A stretch of 64,000 bases of DNA from Pelagimonas sp. (GCA_025210345.1 JAOARX010000001.1:38772-102771), one strand, 5' to 3'; shown: positions 38,473-47,471, counted from the stretch's first letter. A program made the numbers and translations. The notes: generated from the sequence alone by a model not told the origin.

Positions 38473-39054
38473 TTACACCTGCTCAAAGTGAAAGCGCATG
38501 CGGCGGACACTGGCGGGCAGGCCCTCAGCGGCATCGCTTTCTTCTGTTTCAATGGGATCGGTATAGGCGACGGGAATAGGGGCTTCTGCGACGGGCGCGG
38601 GGGATGGCGGCGCGTCTTCCGCGATCTCTTCTTCGGCTTCGGCCGTCAGGGCGCGCTCGGCCTGTTCGGCCAGCTCCTGGGCCTTGTCGAACATGCCCTT
38701 GCCAACCTGATAAACCGTCTGAAGGTTCTCAACCACCGTGGCGCTGTCGGTGAAATCCTCGCCGTAATCCACAAGCCCATCCAGATTTGCCAGCACCGGA
38801 TTCAGGGTCCACAGTTTGCGCAGCGCGCGGGTTTTCAGACGCTGCGGCAGGGCGGATTTCAGAAAGTCCTGCACTGCCTCGGCGCTGTCCAGTTCTTCGG
38901 GGACGGGCAGGCCAGCCTCGGCCAGGAGATCTTCGTCGCTGCGTTCCGCCAGCGCTGCCTCGCGGGTCTGTTCCAACGCATCAAGGCGCGCCTGTTCTTC
39001 GGCACGGGTTTCCGCCTGAACGGAAGCTTTGCGGCGGGACCAGAAATCGCTCAT
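38473..39054 (-). CDS. DUF3306-family protein
   Basis: A 193-residue protein starting MSDFWSRRKASVQAE at 39054; a longer frame to 39186 overlaps the upstream gene and lacks the family N-terminus. It has an acidic, coiled-coil-prone N-terminus, a conserved core LPQRLKTRALRKLWTLNPVLANLDGLVDYGEDFTD, and a low-complexity Ala/Glu/Pro tail. DUF3306 genes sit beside formate dehydrogenase in many proteobacteria; the function is unknown. No cofactor motif is visible. It is nearly abutting the TorD-like gene. Confidence 0.85.
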   Translation of the reverse strand: MSDFWSRRKASVQAETRAEEQARLDALEQTREAALAERSDEDLLAEAGLPVPEELDSAEAVQDFLKSALPQRLKTRALRKLWTLNPVLANLDGLVDYGEDFTDSATVVENLQTVYQVGKGMFDKAQELAEQAERALTAEAEEEIAEDAPPSPAPVAEAPIPVAYTDPIETEESDAAEGLPASVRRMRFHFEQV

Positions 39055-39112
39055 CTCAGCCCCCCCGCGATCTCGGGTGCAAACACCGGTGCCCACTTTT
39101 TGCTGATATCGC

Positions 39113-39676
39113 TCACTGAAGCCTCCTGCGTTTGAGATCAGGCGACGCATAGATATCGGCCTCGGTGGCGATGCGCGCGTCGCCAATGCCGTCCTGCACC
39201 AGGTCCACGCGTTTCTTGTCGCGCTTGCGTTTGACGAAAACCTCTTCCTCGTGGAAGGCTTCGACGAACTCGCGCACCCAGGCGATCATGCCCGCAGGCA
39301 TCGCGACCTTTTCGACGATCTCTTCGCCGCTGTCGGTGTAATCCTGCGCCTCATAGGGCGACGCGGTGATCAGCACGACCTCAAGCGGGCAATCGCCATC
39401 CGCCTCGCGCAGCACGATGAACAGGCTGGGGATTTCGGCGGACAAACCGCTGAGATAGGCCTCTGTTTCGGCGCCGTGCAATTCAAGCGTAACGGTGGCG
39501 GCGTGGTATTCCACGACCTCCCCTTCGCGGCGCAATTCATGCCAGTTCGCAGGCCCCGCGCCGGGCAACACCCCCGACGCCGTCCAAACCCAGGGCACCC
39601 AACGGGTCACGCCGGGGGCTTTGCGCAAAACGACACCAACCGGCATCGTGCGGTACATATTCGGGTTATGGATCAA
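39113..39676 (-). CDS. DUF3305-family protein
   Basis: A 187-residue protein, first gene of the formate dehydrogenase operon. The core PVGVVLRKAPGVTRWVPWVW and HAATVTLELHGAETEAYLSG matches DUF3305. The track start is a TTG at 39676, supported by GGAGAGG nine bases upstream; the first ATG is six codons later (39658) and has no good ribosome-binding site. The C-terminus is Lys/Arg-rich (FVKRKRDKKR). Function is unknown; the constant pairing with DUF3306 and FDH suggests an assembly role. Confidence 0.85.
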   Translation of the reverse strand: MIHNPNMYRTMPVGVVLRKAPGVTRWVPWVWTASGVLPGAGPANWHELRREGEVVEYHAATVTLELHGAETEAYLSGLSAEIPSLFIVLREADGDCPLEVVLITASPYEAQDYTDSGEEIVEKVAMPAGMIAWVREFVEAFHEEEVFVKRKRDKKRVDLVQDGIGDARIATEADIYASPDLKRRRLQ

Positions 39677-40019
39677 ATGTCGGTTCCTCTCCGGTGAGGA
39701 TGATCTATCGACCCGATGACCCTACGAAAGCGGTTTCTGGGCCCCTTGCGCATTCAGGCGCAAAGCAGGACAAATTGGGCAGCCCGATCCGGGTCAGGAA
39801 AAGACGCCGGACGAATTGTCCAACTTGATTGTTTTTCTCTGAAATTGGATCGACAGGATCGCCGCGAATCACCGGGCCGAATCAGGCCTGATTTCGGCCA
39901 AGCCTCCGGCGCTGATCGCCCTGTCCGACGCTTGTTCACCGGTTCGAATCATGTCTAGCTAGCAGCAGACAAAGCCCCGATCACGGGGCAATTCCAGCCA
40001 GTTCAAAGCGAGAAAGATA
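39677..40019. promoter_or_regulatory. Divergent control region of the formate dehydrogenase locus
   Basis: These 343 bp separate the minus-strand fdh operon from the plus-strand ferredoxin. They contain a large inverted repeat at 39875-39899 (GGCCGAATCAGG then CCTGATTTCGGCC, one bulged T) and a hairpin GCCCCG-ATCA-CGGGGC at 39974-39989 in the ferredoxin leader. No convincing -35/-10 pair was picked. An open frame at 39716-39958 resembles no protein I know. Confidence 0.5.
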
Positions 40020-41969
40020 ATGTCTAAGCGTTTGATAACATGTGATTGTTTGGGCAGTCAGACCTTGGACACCCAGGGGCTTGGCCAGACCATGGGGGTG
40101 GATGCCCCGCCTGCGTGTTCATCGCTGTGTACAACACAAATCAACCTCGCGGCCGAGGCCATTCAGACCGGCGACACAATTTTTTCCTGCACCCAGGAAT
40201 CGCGGGTTTTTGATGCTCTGGCCGAAGAGTTGGGCCGCCCTGCCCCCGCCTATGTCGACCTGCGCGACCGGGCCGGCTGGACCGAGGATCAGGCCCCCAC
40301 ACTACCCAAAATGTCCGCCCTTCTGGCCGAGGCGCAGCTGCCTGCCCCGTCCGAGAAAACCCTGGATGTGGTGTCCGAGGGGCTCTGCCTGATCCTTGGT
40401 CCCGCGCAGGTCGCGCTTGAGGCGGCGCAGGCGCTTAAGGATCATCTGGGCGTCACCGTGCTGTTGGAGAGCGCCCAGAGCCTGCCCGAAGACCGGGGAT
40501 TTGACGTGGTGGTCGGTGAACTGCACAGGGCGTCGGGCGCGCTGGGGCAGTTCTTTGTGACCATCAACCGCCTGCAAATGCTGCAACCCGGCGGGCGGGG
40601 CGATCGGACCCTGACCCAGCCGCGCAATGGCGGGCGCTCGGAATGCGACATCATTCTTGATCTGCGCGGCGATACCCCGCTGTTCCCGGCCCATGAAAAG
40701 CGCGAAGGCTATCTGCGCGCGGATCCGTCTTATCCACCGTCGGTGTCTGCGGCGGTTCTGGCCGCCTCGCATCTGGTGGGGACCTTTGAAAAGCCGTTGT
40801 ATATCAAAGCGGAACCGCTGTTGTGCGCCCATTCCCGCGCGGAACAAACCGGTTGTACCCAGTGCCTTGATCTATGCCCTACCGGGGCGATTTCGCCCAA
40901 GGGCGATCATGTTTCGATTGATCCGATGATCTGCGCGGGCTGCGGGGCCTGTTCCGCCGCCTGCCCATCCGGGGCGATCAGCTATGATGCGCCGCCGGTA
41001 GATCTGACCATGCGCCGGGTTCAGACCCTTGCCAAAGCCTATTTGGACGCGGGCGGGACAGGGCCCCGGCTGCTGGTCCACGATGCCCATGGCGCCGAGA
41101 TGATCCGCCTGTCCGCCCGCCACGGGCGCGGGTTGCCCGCCGATGTGATCCCGCTTGAGATGCCCGCCATCGGCGCCTTTGGCCATGCCGAGATCGTCGC
41201 GGGGCTGGCGGGGGGCTTTGCCTCGGTCACGGTTCTGCCCGGACCCAAGGCCGACGCGGAGGCATTGCAAACACAGATCGCCCTGGCGCAGGCCATTGGC
41301 GGGGAAAGCCGGGTGCGCCTGCTGGATCTGAACGACCCGGACGCGCTGTCTGATCAGCTGTATGGTGAAACACCCCCTGCCCCGCTGCAAAACCCGGTGC
41401 GCCCCATGGGCACCCGCCGCCAGATCACCCGCCAGGCCGCGCGGGCACTTCATCCCGAGGCCAAGACGCTCACCCTGCCTGCGGATGCCCCCTATGGGGC
41501 GGTTCTGGTCAACACGGACGATTGCACATTGTGCCTGTCTTGCGTGTCTTTGTGCCCCTCGGGCGCGCTGGGGGATAACCCGGATGCCCCGCAGCTGCGC
41601 TTTCAAGAGGACGCCTGCCTGCAATGCGGGCTTTGCGCCAATGTCTGTCCCGAAGACGCCATCACCTATGACCCACGGCTGGACCTGAGCGACGCCGCCC
41701 TGTCACAAACGGTCCTGAACGAGGAAGAGCCTTTTGCCTGTGTTGAATGCGGCGCGCTGTTCGGGGTGAAATCCACCATCGAGCGGATCACCGAAAAGCT
41801 GGCCAGCCATACGATGTTCGCAAGCGCGGACAAGCTGCGCATGATCCAGATGTGTGATGATTGCCGCGTCAACGCGCAGTTCCACACGCAGGACAATCCC
41901 TTTGCCGGCAAGGATCGCCCCCGCCCCGTGACCACCGAAGACTATCTTTCAAAGCGCCGGGATCATTGA
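40020..41969 (+). CDS. Formate dehydrogenase-associated multi-cluster ferredoxin-like protein
   Basis: A 649-residue soluble iron-sulfur protein. The N-terminus has CDCLGSQTLD and PACSSLCTTQIN. One ferredoxin pair follows near residues 285-320 (CTQCLDLCPTGA and CAGCGACSAACPSGA), and another near 500-545 (CTLCLSCVSLCPSGA and CLQCGLCANVCPEDA). A third Cys group is near the C-terminus (CVECGALFGVKS and CDDCRVN). Clusters of this type relay electrons. It is divergent from the fdh operon across a 343-bp control region and is found beside Rhodobacterales formate dehydrogenase genes. Its partner and role are unproven; electron transfer or cofactor maturation are both possible. Confidence 0.82.
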   Translation: MSKRLITCDCLGSQTLDTQGLGQTMGVDAPPACSSLCTTQINLAAEAIQTGDTIFSCTQESRVFDALAEELGRPAPAYVDLRDRAGWTEDQAPTLPKMSALLAEAQLPAPSEKTLDVVSEGLCLILGPAQVALEAAQALKDHLGVTVLLESAQSLPEDRGFDVVVGELHRASGALGQFFVTINRLQMLQPGGRGDRTLTQPRNGGRSECDIILDLRGDTPLFPAHEKREGYLRADPSYPPSVSAAVLAASHLVGTFEKPLYIKAEPLLCAHSRAEQTGCTQCLDLCPTGAISPKGDHVSIDPMICAGCGACSAACPSGAISYDAPPVDLTMRRVQTLAKAYLDAGGTGPRLLVHDAHGAEMIRLSARHGRGLPADVIPLEMPAIGAFGHAEIVAGLAGGFASVTVLPGPKADAEALQTQIALAQAIGGESRVRLLDLNDPDALSDQLYGETPPAPLQNPVRPMGTRRQITRQAARALHPEAKTLTLPADAPYGAVLVNTDDCTLCLSCVSLCPSGALGDNPDAPQLRFQEDACLQCGLCANVCPEDAITYDPRLDLSDAALSQTVLNEEEPFACVECGALFGVKSTIERITEKLASHTMFASADKLRMIQMCDDCRVNAQFHTQDNPFAGKDRPRPVTTEDYLSKRRDH

Positions 41970-41977
41970 TGCGCGCC

Positions 41978-42718
41978 CTATTTGCTTTGCAACGGTGCGC
42001 CCAGATCAGCGGCCCCCATGGCGGTGACAAAGGCCATGATCGCGGTCAGGTCTTCCAGCGTCATGGTCACCGGATGAATGGTGGCGGGTCGGTCGATGGG
42101 AAAGGGGTCGGTCACCTCTTCGATGATGGTAAAGGACTGATGCGGATTGAGGACGTAAAAGGTGCTGAACCTGTCCTCCCAATCAGGCAGCGAACGCAGC
42201 ACTGCGAAACTGGGGGTCGAGCCAATCCCGGCCACGCCACCGCGCCCCACGCGATGACAGCGCCCACATTTGGTCTCGGACAGCGCGCGCCCGATCACGG
42301 CATCTTGGTCCGGGGCAGCGGGCTGGGCCGCGACCGTGCGAAGCTGCGGCGGCGTAAACAGTGCTGCGCCTTGGGGGGCAAAGCCCGTCACGGTGCGTTG
42401 ACCCACGTCGGACAGGATCCACTCTGCCAGACGTTGGGCGGGCCTGTGATCTGGGGTCAGCTTAAGATGCCAGGTCTCGCCCAGCCCTTCAAAGGCGGCG
42501 CGACCGGTGGGGCCAAAGCTCAGGTCCGCCTGATCCGGGGGCACCATTTGGGTCCGCACCTGGGTCTTAAGCGAGAACCGCGGCAAAATATGTTTCAGCA
42601 ACCCACTTTCGATCAGCGCGTCAGGCGCATAGATTCGGACCAAACGATCCTGCGCCACCGCCATCATCGGCAGCGTGGCGCAGATCAAAGCCAAAAAGAA
42701 TGTGCGCAAGCCTTGCAT
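41978..42718 (-). CDS. c-type cytochrome with a shortened TupA-like N-terminal region
   Basis: A 246-residue exported cytochrome. The signal peptide ends MMAVAQ. Residues about 24-122 resemble the two ends of a tungstate-binding protein joined without the middle: RIYAPDALIESGLLKHILP parallels TupA's KLAVTTSFHNSGLADILLP, and AQRLAEWILSDVGQRTV parallels AQKLEGWLTSERAKELI. Residues about 140-246 are a cytochrome c domain with heme site CGRCH at 151-155 and a likely distal Met in HPVTMTLED. It is convergent with the ferredoxin gene (8 bp apart) and divergent from mrp. It may accept electrons from, or sense, the formate dehydrogenase system (inference). Confidence 0.8.
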   Translation of the reverse strand: MQGLRTFFLALICATLPMMAVAQDRLVRIYAPDALIESGLLKHILPRFSLKTQVRTQMVPPDQADLSFGPTGRAAFEGLGETWHLKLTPDHRPAQRLAEWILSDVGQRTVTGFAPQGAALFTPPQLRTVAAQPAAPDQDAVIGRALSETKCGRCHRVGRGGVAGIGSTPSFAVLRSLPDWEDRFSTFYVLNPHQSFTIIEEVTDPFPIDRPATIHPVTMTLEDLTAIMAFVTAMGAADLGAPLQSK

Positions 42719-42776
42719 TCACCCAGCCTAGGCGCTGGGGCAGGCTGGCGTCAATCGACAGCAAAAGGAGAGCCAC

Positions 42777-43841
42777 GTGGCCAAGCGTGAAGAGGTGCTG
42801 AGCACCTTGAAAACCATCCCCGATCCCATTGCCGGGGGCGATATTGTCTCAAGCGGGGTTGTGCGCGCGCTGAACGTCGAAGGCGGCGCGGTCCGCTTTG
42901 TGATGGAAATCGCACCACAGCACGCGGATGCCTATACGCCGCTCAAGGCCCGCGCCGAAGACCTGGTCAAGGCCCTGCCCGGGGTTGATCAGGTTGCCGT
43001 GGTGCTGACCGGCCATTCGGAAAAGGCCCCGCCCCCCGATCTGAAACCCCGCGCCAAGGCCGCGCCCCAGGGCCCACAGCCCATCCCCGGCGTGAACCGT
43101 ATTCTGGCCGTGGCCAGCGGCAAGGGCGGTGTTGGCAAATCAACCCTGTCCTCGAACCTTGCTTGCGCTTTGGCGCAACAGGGGCGGCGTGTGGGCCTGT
43201 TGGACGCGGATGTCTATGGGCCCTCTCAGCCGCGGATGCTGGGGGTCTCTGGGCGGCCGGCGTCGCCGGATGGCAAAACCATCCTGCCGATGCGCAACCA
43301 CGGTGTGACCATGATGTCGCTGGGGTTGATGATGAACGAAGATCAGGCCGTGGTCTGGCGTGGGCCGATGCTGATGGGCGCATTGCAACAGATGCTGAAC
43401 CAGGTGCAATGGGGCGCGCTGGATGTGCTGATCGTCGATCTTCCGCCCGGCACCGGGGACGTGCAGATGACCCTGGCGCAAAAGGCGCCGGTGACCGGGG
43501 CCGTGGTGATTTCAACCCCGCAGGACGTCGCGCTGTTGGATGCGCGCAAGGGAATTGACATGTTCCAGCAGTTGAACGTGCCCATCCTTGGGATGGTGGA
43601 AAACATGTCGACACATATCTGCTCCAAATGCGGCCACGAAGAGCACGTCTTTGGCCATGGCGGTGTCGCCCGCGAGGCCGAGAAACTGGGTGTGCCCCTG
43701 CTGGCCGAGATCCCCCTGGACCTGCAAATCCGGCTGGCCTCGGACGGGGGCGCGCCGATCACCGTCAGCGCACCGGACAGCGGCCCGGCCAAGGCCTATC
43801 AGGCGCTGGCCGAAACGCTGGTCAAAGGCGGCCACGCATGA
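42777..43841 (+). CDS. apbC: Mrp/NBP35/ApbC-family iron-sulfur cluster carrier ATPase
   Basis: A 354-residue P-loop protein that carries [4Fe-4S] clusters to apoproteins. The N-terminal MIP18-like domain (LKTIPDPIAGGDIVSSG) is followed by a deviant Walker A, GKGGVGKST, near residue 114. Other features are DADVYGPSQPRM, the DLPPGTGD motif, and the cluster-binding CxxC in HICSKCGHEE. The start is GTG at 42777 with AAAAGGAGAG upstream. It is first in a three-gene unit with four-base overlaps. The context suggests it supplies clusters to formate dehydrogenase or its ferredoxin, although Mrp proteins are also general. Confidence 0.92.
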   Translation: MAKREEVLSTLKTIPDPIAGGDIVSSGVVRALNVEGGAVRFVMEIAPQHADAYTPLKARAEDLVKALPGVDQVAVVLTGHSEKAPPPDLKPRAKAAPQGPQPIPGVNRILAVASGKGGVGKSTLSSNLACALAQQGRRVGLLDADVYGPSQPRMLGVSGRPASPDGKTILPMRNHGVTMMSLGLMMNEDQAVVWRGPMLMGALQQMLNQVQWGALDVLIVDLPPGTGDVQMTLAQKAPVTGAVVISTPQDVALLDARKGIDMFQQLNVPILGMVENMSTHICSKCGHEEHVFGHGGVAREAEKLGVPLLAEIPLDLQIRLASDGGAPITVSAPDSGPAKAYQALAETLVKGGHA

Positions 43842-44542
43842 GCGAGCCGCTCACCTTTCCCCCGTTGATGTCCGGCCAAGAGACCACGGGCAGCGCAATG
43901 GATCATGCGCAGATGCGCGCGATCACCGGCTGTGACGCGGGTCTGATCGCTTACAACTTGGGGGCCCATGAAATCCAGGCGGCGCTGGTCTTTGCCCCCG
44001 AAGTCCCACTTCGGCAGGCCATGACCATGCTGCCGCTGTGCGGGATCGGGTTTCAGAACGCCCTTGGCGCGCTGGCCCCGCCCGAAGTGGCAGTGCATCT
44101 GCAATGGGATGGCGGGCTGCGCGTGAATGGCGCCAAATGCGGGCGGTTTCAGGTGACCGCCTCGGATCACGATCCGACCCAGGTGCCTGACTGGCTGATC
44201 GTCGGCTTGACCCTGCCCCTGTTGCCCCCCAGTGACGACACCGGCCACCAGCCGGACGAAACCGCGCTGATGGCCGAGGGCTGCGCCGATGTCAGCCCCC
44301 CTGCCCTGATCGAGGCCTGGGCGCGGCACACGCTGAACTGGATCACCCGCTGGGAAGCCGAAGGAAACCGCGCCCTGCATGCAGATTGGCGCGGGCTGGC
44401 GCATGGGATGGGTCAAGACCACACTCAGGGCGATCAAAGCGGCACCTTCCTTGGCGTCGACGAAGATTTCGGCATGCTCTTGCGTCAGGGGGATGACACC
44501 CGCCTGATCCCGCTGACCACATTGTTGGAGGACACCCCGTGA
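43838..44542 (+). CDS. Biotin/lipoate-protein-ligase-like protein (DUF4444 type)
   Basis: A 234-residue protein starting MSEPLTFPPLMSG; the ATG overlaps the apbC stop (ATGA). The fold is suggested by VAVHLQWDGGLRVNGAKCGRF and DWLIVGLTLPLLPPS, which parallel the catalytic core of BirA-type ligases, and a C-terminal SH3-like end TFLGVDEDFGMLLR. Whether it transfers a cofactor is unknown. No biotin- or lipoate-accepting protein is encoded nearby, so its substrate may be part of the formate dehydrogenase system or lost. Confidence 0.72.
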   Translation: MSEPLTFPPLMSGQETTGSAMDHAQMRAITGCDAGLIAYNLGAHEIQAALVFAPEVPLRQAMTMLPLCGIGFQNALGALAPPEVAVHLQWDGGLRVNGAKCGRFQVTASDHDPTQVPDWLIVGLTLPLLPPSDDTGHQPDETALMAEGCADVSPPALIEAWARHTLNWITRWEAEGNRALHADWRGLAHGMGQDHTQGDQSGTFLGVDEDFGMLLRQGDDTRLIPLTTLLEDTP

Positions 44543-45018
44543 AACTGGCCCGTGCGATTCATTTTGACGAAAGTGACACCCATGTTTTCGCGGTCCCCGC
44601 CCGCACCGGGGAATGGTGTGTCCCGGGCGGGTTCGAGTTCTCAAACTGGACCGACGCAGACCTGACCGGCAAAGCGCGACAGGCCTTTGCCAATGGCTGG
44701 CTGGGGCTGGACACCGGCGGGCGCGTGACCTTTGTCGCGGTGACTCAGATCGAACCATCCGAACTGGAGGCACAGGCGCAGGCGCTGGCCCAGCATTTTG
44801 TCACCTTTTATGGCGCGCCCTCTGTGCAGGCCGCCCTGCCCGTCGCCCAAGACGAGATCGCGCATATGGTGGACCTGTGCGAAGACCACGCCCCCAACAC
44901 CTTGCTGACCGTCGCGCGCGAACTGACCGAAGCCGGGGTCAAAGAGGCCTTTCGCATGATCGAACCGCAGGACACGGGGCTGGATCAATTCGCGGTGCAC
45001 GGATCGCTTGACGATTAA
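44539..45018 (+). CDS. DUF6505-family protein of the formate dehydrogenase locus
   Basis: A 159-residue protein with a GTG start overlapping the previous stop codon. Segments such as GEWCVPGGFEFSNW, KARQAFANGWLGL and GRVTFVAVTQI are recognisable as a conserved family of unknown function. No catalytic motif is evident. It is the last gene of the apbC unit and is followed by a strong terminator. Confidence 0.7.
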   Translation: MKLARAIHFDESDTHVFAVPARTGEWCVPGGFEFSNWTDADLTGKARQAFANGWLGLDTGGRVTFVAVTQIEPSELEAQAQALAQHFVTFYGAPSVQAALPVAQDEIAHMVDLCEDHAPNTLLTVARELTEAGVKEAFRMIEPQDTGLDQFAVHGSLDD

Positions 45019-45043
45019 AAGCGCGCCAATCCGGCAAAAGAGA

Positions 45044-45066
45044 GGGGGCCAACAGGCCCCCTTTTT
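45044..45066 (+). terminator. Rho-independent terminator between the apbC unit and tupA
   Basis: GGGGGCC, loop AACA, GGCCCCC, then TTTTT. An A/G-rich run upstream of the stem pairs partly with the T-run, so it could also serve the convergent tup operon. Confidence 0.88.
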
Positions 45067-45081
45067 CGGTGTTGCAGATCG

Positions 45082-45897
45082 TCACTTTTGTGCGTTGAAC
45101 ACAAACAGGGTTTCCCCGTCGATCGTATAGCTGTTGATCAGTTCCTTGGCCCGCTCTGATGTCAACCAACCTTCCAGCTTTTGCGCCAGATCAGTTTTCA
45201 CATGGCTGTGTCTTTCCGGGTTTACCGGCAGGAACGCATATTGGTTGAACAGCACTGGATCACCCGCAAAGACCAAGGCCAGATCCCCCTTGTTGCCAAA
45301 GTTCAACCAGCTGGCGCGATCCGAGAGAATATAGGCATTCATCCCCGACGCAGTGTTCAATGCGGCGCCCATGCCAGCGCCAACGGGCTTGTACCAATCG
45401 CCCAGGAGCTCTGGGTCCAAGCCCGCCGCACGCCACAGGCTGAGCTCTTTTTTATGCGTCCCGCTGTCATCCCCTCGGCTGACAAACGGCGTTCTCGCCC
45501 TATGAAGCCGGGTCAAGGCCTCCGCCGCGGTGTCCGCCAGATCAAGCCGCGCCACATCGGTCTTGGGCCCAATGAAAACGAAATCGTTATACATGATCTC
45601 GCGGCGGTGGGTGCCATAGCCCTCGGCGACAAAGCTTTCTTCGGCCTTTTTCGAATGCACGAGAATGGCATCCACATCCCCCGCGCGCCCCAGTTTAAGC
45701 GCCTGGCCCGTGCCCACGACCAATAGCTGCACCTCTAGCCCCAGATCCTGTTTGATCTCGGGCAGCAGAATATCCGCCAGCCCCGAATTGTGGAAAGAGG
45801 TCGTCACCGCCAGTTTCATACTGTCCGCCAGGGTGGCTGTGCCCAGCCCCAGGATCATCGCTCCGGCAATCAGTCCGGTTTGTATGGCTTTGATCAT
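45082..45897 (-). CDS. tupA: Tungstate-binding periplasmic protein
   Basis: A 271-residue solute-binding protein that delivers tungstate to its ABC transporter. A signal peptide ends TATLAD. TupA hallmarks are present: TTSFHNSGL, VVGTGQALKLGRAGDVDAIL and the anion-binding FVSRGDDSGTHKKE. The TupA signature favours tungstate over molybdate. The start overlaps the tupC stop (ATGA). The gene is last in the tupB-tupC-tupA unit. Confidence 0.93.
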   Translation of the reverse strand: MIKAIQTGLIAGAMILGLGTATLADSMKLAVTTSFHNSGLADILLPEIKQDLGLEVQLLVVGTGQALKLGRAGDVDAILVHSKKAEESFVAEGYGTHRREIMYNDFVFIGPKTDVARLDLADTAAEALTRLHRARTPFVSRGDDSGTHKKELSLWRAAGLDPELLGDWYKPVGAGMGAALNTASGMNAYILSDRASWLNFGNKGDLALVFAGDPVLFNQYAFLPVNPERHSHVKTDLAQKLEGWLTSERAKELINSYTIDGETLFVFNAQK

Positions 45898-46610
45898 TCG
45901 ACAATGTCTCCGTTCAAAAAGGCCCGCGCCTGCGGGGTTTCAGGTAGTTTGAAAAAGGCCCGTGCGGGGCCGGATTCATGGATTTGTCCATTCAAGAGAA
46001 AAACCACCTCATCGGCCAGACGGCGCGCCTGCCCCATGTCATGGGTGGACAGAATGATGCGGGTGCCGTTGCGCTTGGCCGCTTTCAGGATATCTTCGAA
46101 TTCGCGCATGGCGCGGCCGTCCAGTGCGCTACAGGGCTCATCAAGAAACAACAGCTTTGGCTGGATGATCAGCGCCCGGGCGAGCGCGAGTTTCTGCTGC
46201 TCGCCGCCGGACAGAACCGGGGCAGGGCGGTCCAGCATCTGGGCAAGCCCGATCCGTTCGGCCCACTCGCGGGCCTGATCCCGGGCCTTGGCACGCGGTT
46301 GGCCACGGACCACAAGCGGATAGATCAGGTTCTCTTCGACGGTGCGCCGCAGCATAACCGGACGCTGGAACACAAAGGCCTGATGATGTCGGGCCTCTTG
46401 CGTGGAACAGGCCCAATCTATCGTGCCCTTGGTCAGACGGGCCGCCCCATGCAGCAGCCGCAACAGGCTGGTTTTCCCGGCGCCATTCGGGCCGATGACC
46501 ACCGTCGCGCCTTCGCCGTGAATTGTCAGATCGACGGGCCCCACAAGGGTTTTGCCACGACGAGACGTCACCGCGCCGCGCGCAATCAGGGGAAACAAAT
46601 TGCTCACCAC
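45894..46610 (-). CDS. tupC: Tungstate ABC transporter ATPase
   Basis: A 238-residue ATPase powering tungstate import. Walker A is GPNGAGKTS, the Q-loop lies in AFVFQRPVML, the signature is LSGGEQQKLALARAL, Walker B is LLFLDEP and the H-loop is in ILSTHDMGQ. It uses a GTG start overlapping tupB by seven bases and ends overlapping tupA. Confidence 0.92.
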   Translation of the reverse strand: MVSNLFPLIARGAVTSRRGKTLVGPVDLTIHGEGATVVIGPNGAGKTSLLRLLHGAARLTKGTIDWACSTQEARHHQAFVFQRPVMLRRTVEENLIYPLVVRGQPRAKARDQAREWAERIGLAQMLDRPAPVLSGGEQQKLALARALIIQPKLLFLDEPCSALDGRAMREFEDILKAAKRNGTRIILSTHDMGQARRLADEVVFLLNGQIHESGPARAFFKLPETPQARAFLNGDIVE

Positions 46611-47308
46611 CGGCCCTCTCTTTCTGTGCGCCCCAGCATGTGGATTGCAAGATTGACCGAGATCGCCAATCCGATCAGCACAAACCCCAACGCCAGCGCC
46701 AGCGCGAATTCGCCCTTACCGGTTTCAAGCGCGATGGCCGTCGTCAGAACGCGGGTGACATTGTCGATGTTTCCACCAACAATCATGATCGCGCCGACTT
46801 CGCCAATGGCCCGGCCAAACCCCGCCAGCGCGGCGGTCAAAAGCGCCCGGCGCGCATCCCATAACAGGGTGCGGATCTTTTGCCCCTGCGTGACATTCAT
46901 CGAAATCAGCAGGTCGTGATACTCTTGCCAAAGATCGCGCAACGATTGATGGGCGATGCTGGCGATCAGGGGCACGATGATGATCACCTGGGCGATCACC
47001 ATGGCGGTCGGGGTAAACAACAGCCCCAACACGCCGAACGGCCCAGAACGGGACAACAGCACATACACCACAAGCCCCACCACCACCGGCGGCAACCCCA
47101 TCAGCGCATTAAGAACGGCAATAATCGCGCGCCGCCATCGAAACCGCCGCACCGCCAGCAGCGCGGCAAGGGGCATGGCAATCACGGCGGCGACCAGCAA
47201 AGCCGAGATCGTGACCTGAAGAGACCGCACAGAGATTTCGACCAATTCGGAATCGAATGTCACGACAAGCCAAAAGGCTTGCGCCATGCCATTCCAAAGA
47301 TCCGTCAT
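46604..47308 (-). CDS. tupB: Tungstate ABC transporter permease
   Basis: A 234-residue inner-membrane protein with about five to six helices and the permease-ATPase coupling motif EVGAIMIVGGN region (GFGRAIGEVGAIMIVG). Start MTDLWNGMAQAFWLV at 47308 has GGACGGAG upstream; a longer frame to 47389 lacks a plausible N-terminus. First gene of tupBCA. Its upstream 246 bp also carries the palindromes next to parB. Confidence 0.92.
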   Translation of the reverse strand: MTDLWNGMAQAFWLVVTFDSELVEISVRSLQVTISALLVAAVIAMPLAALLAVRRFRWRRAIIAVLNALMGLPPVVVGLVVYVLLSRSGPFGVLGLLFTPTAMVIAQVIIIVPLIASIAHQSLRDLWQEYHDLLISMNVTQGQKIRTLLWDARRALLTAALAGFGRAIGEVGAIMIVGGNIDNVTRVLTTAIALETGKGEFALALALGFVLIGLAISVNLAIHMLGRTEREGRW

Positions 47309-47471
47309 CTCCGTCCACCCCCGATTGGTTTGCGCCGAGCTAACCTGTTTTTCCCGACCTCCGCCAGAGGGAGTCGACCAGAAAATCATCTAAGGGCCGG
47401 TCTGTCCCAATGCGGCGATGCCAGCGGCCAAATGACGGACAGTTTGTCTGGGGCTGGTCTCATTGGACAAA

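Noticed and set aside
39941..39950. GGTTCGAATC, resembling a tRNA T-loop
   Set aside because: The flanking bases do not form a T-stem and no anticodon or acceptor arms fit around it.
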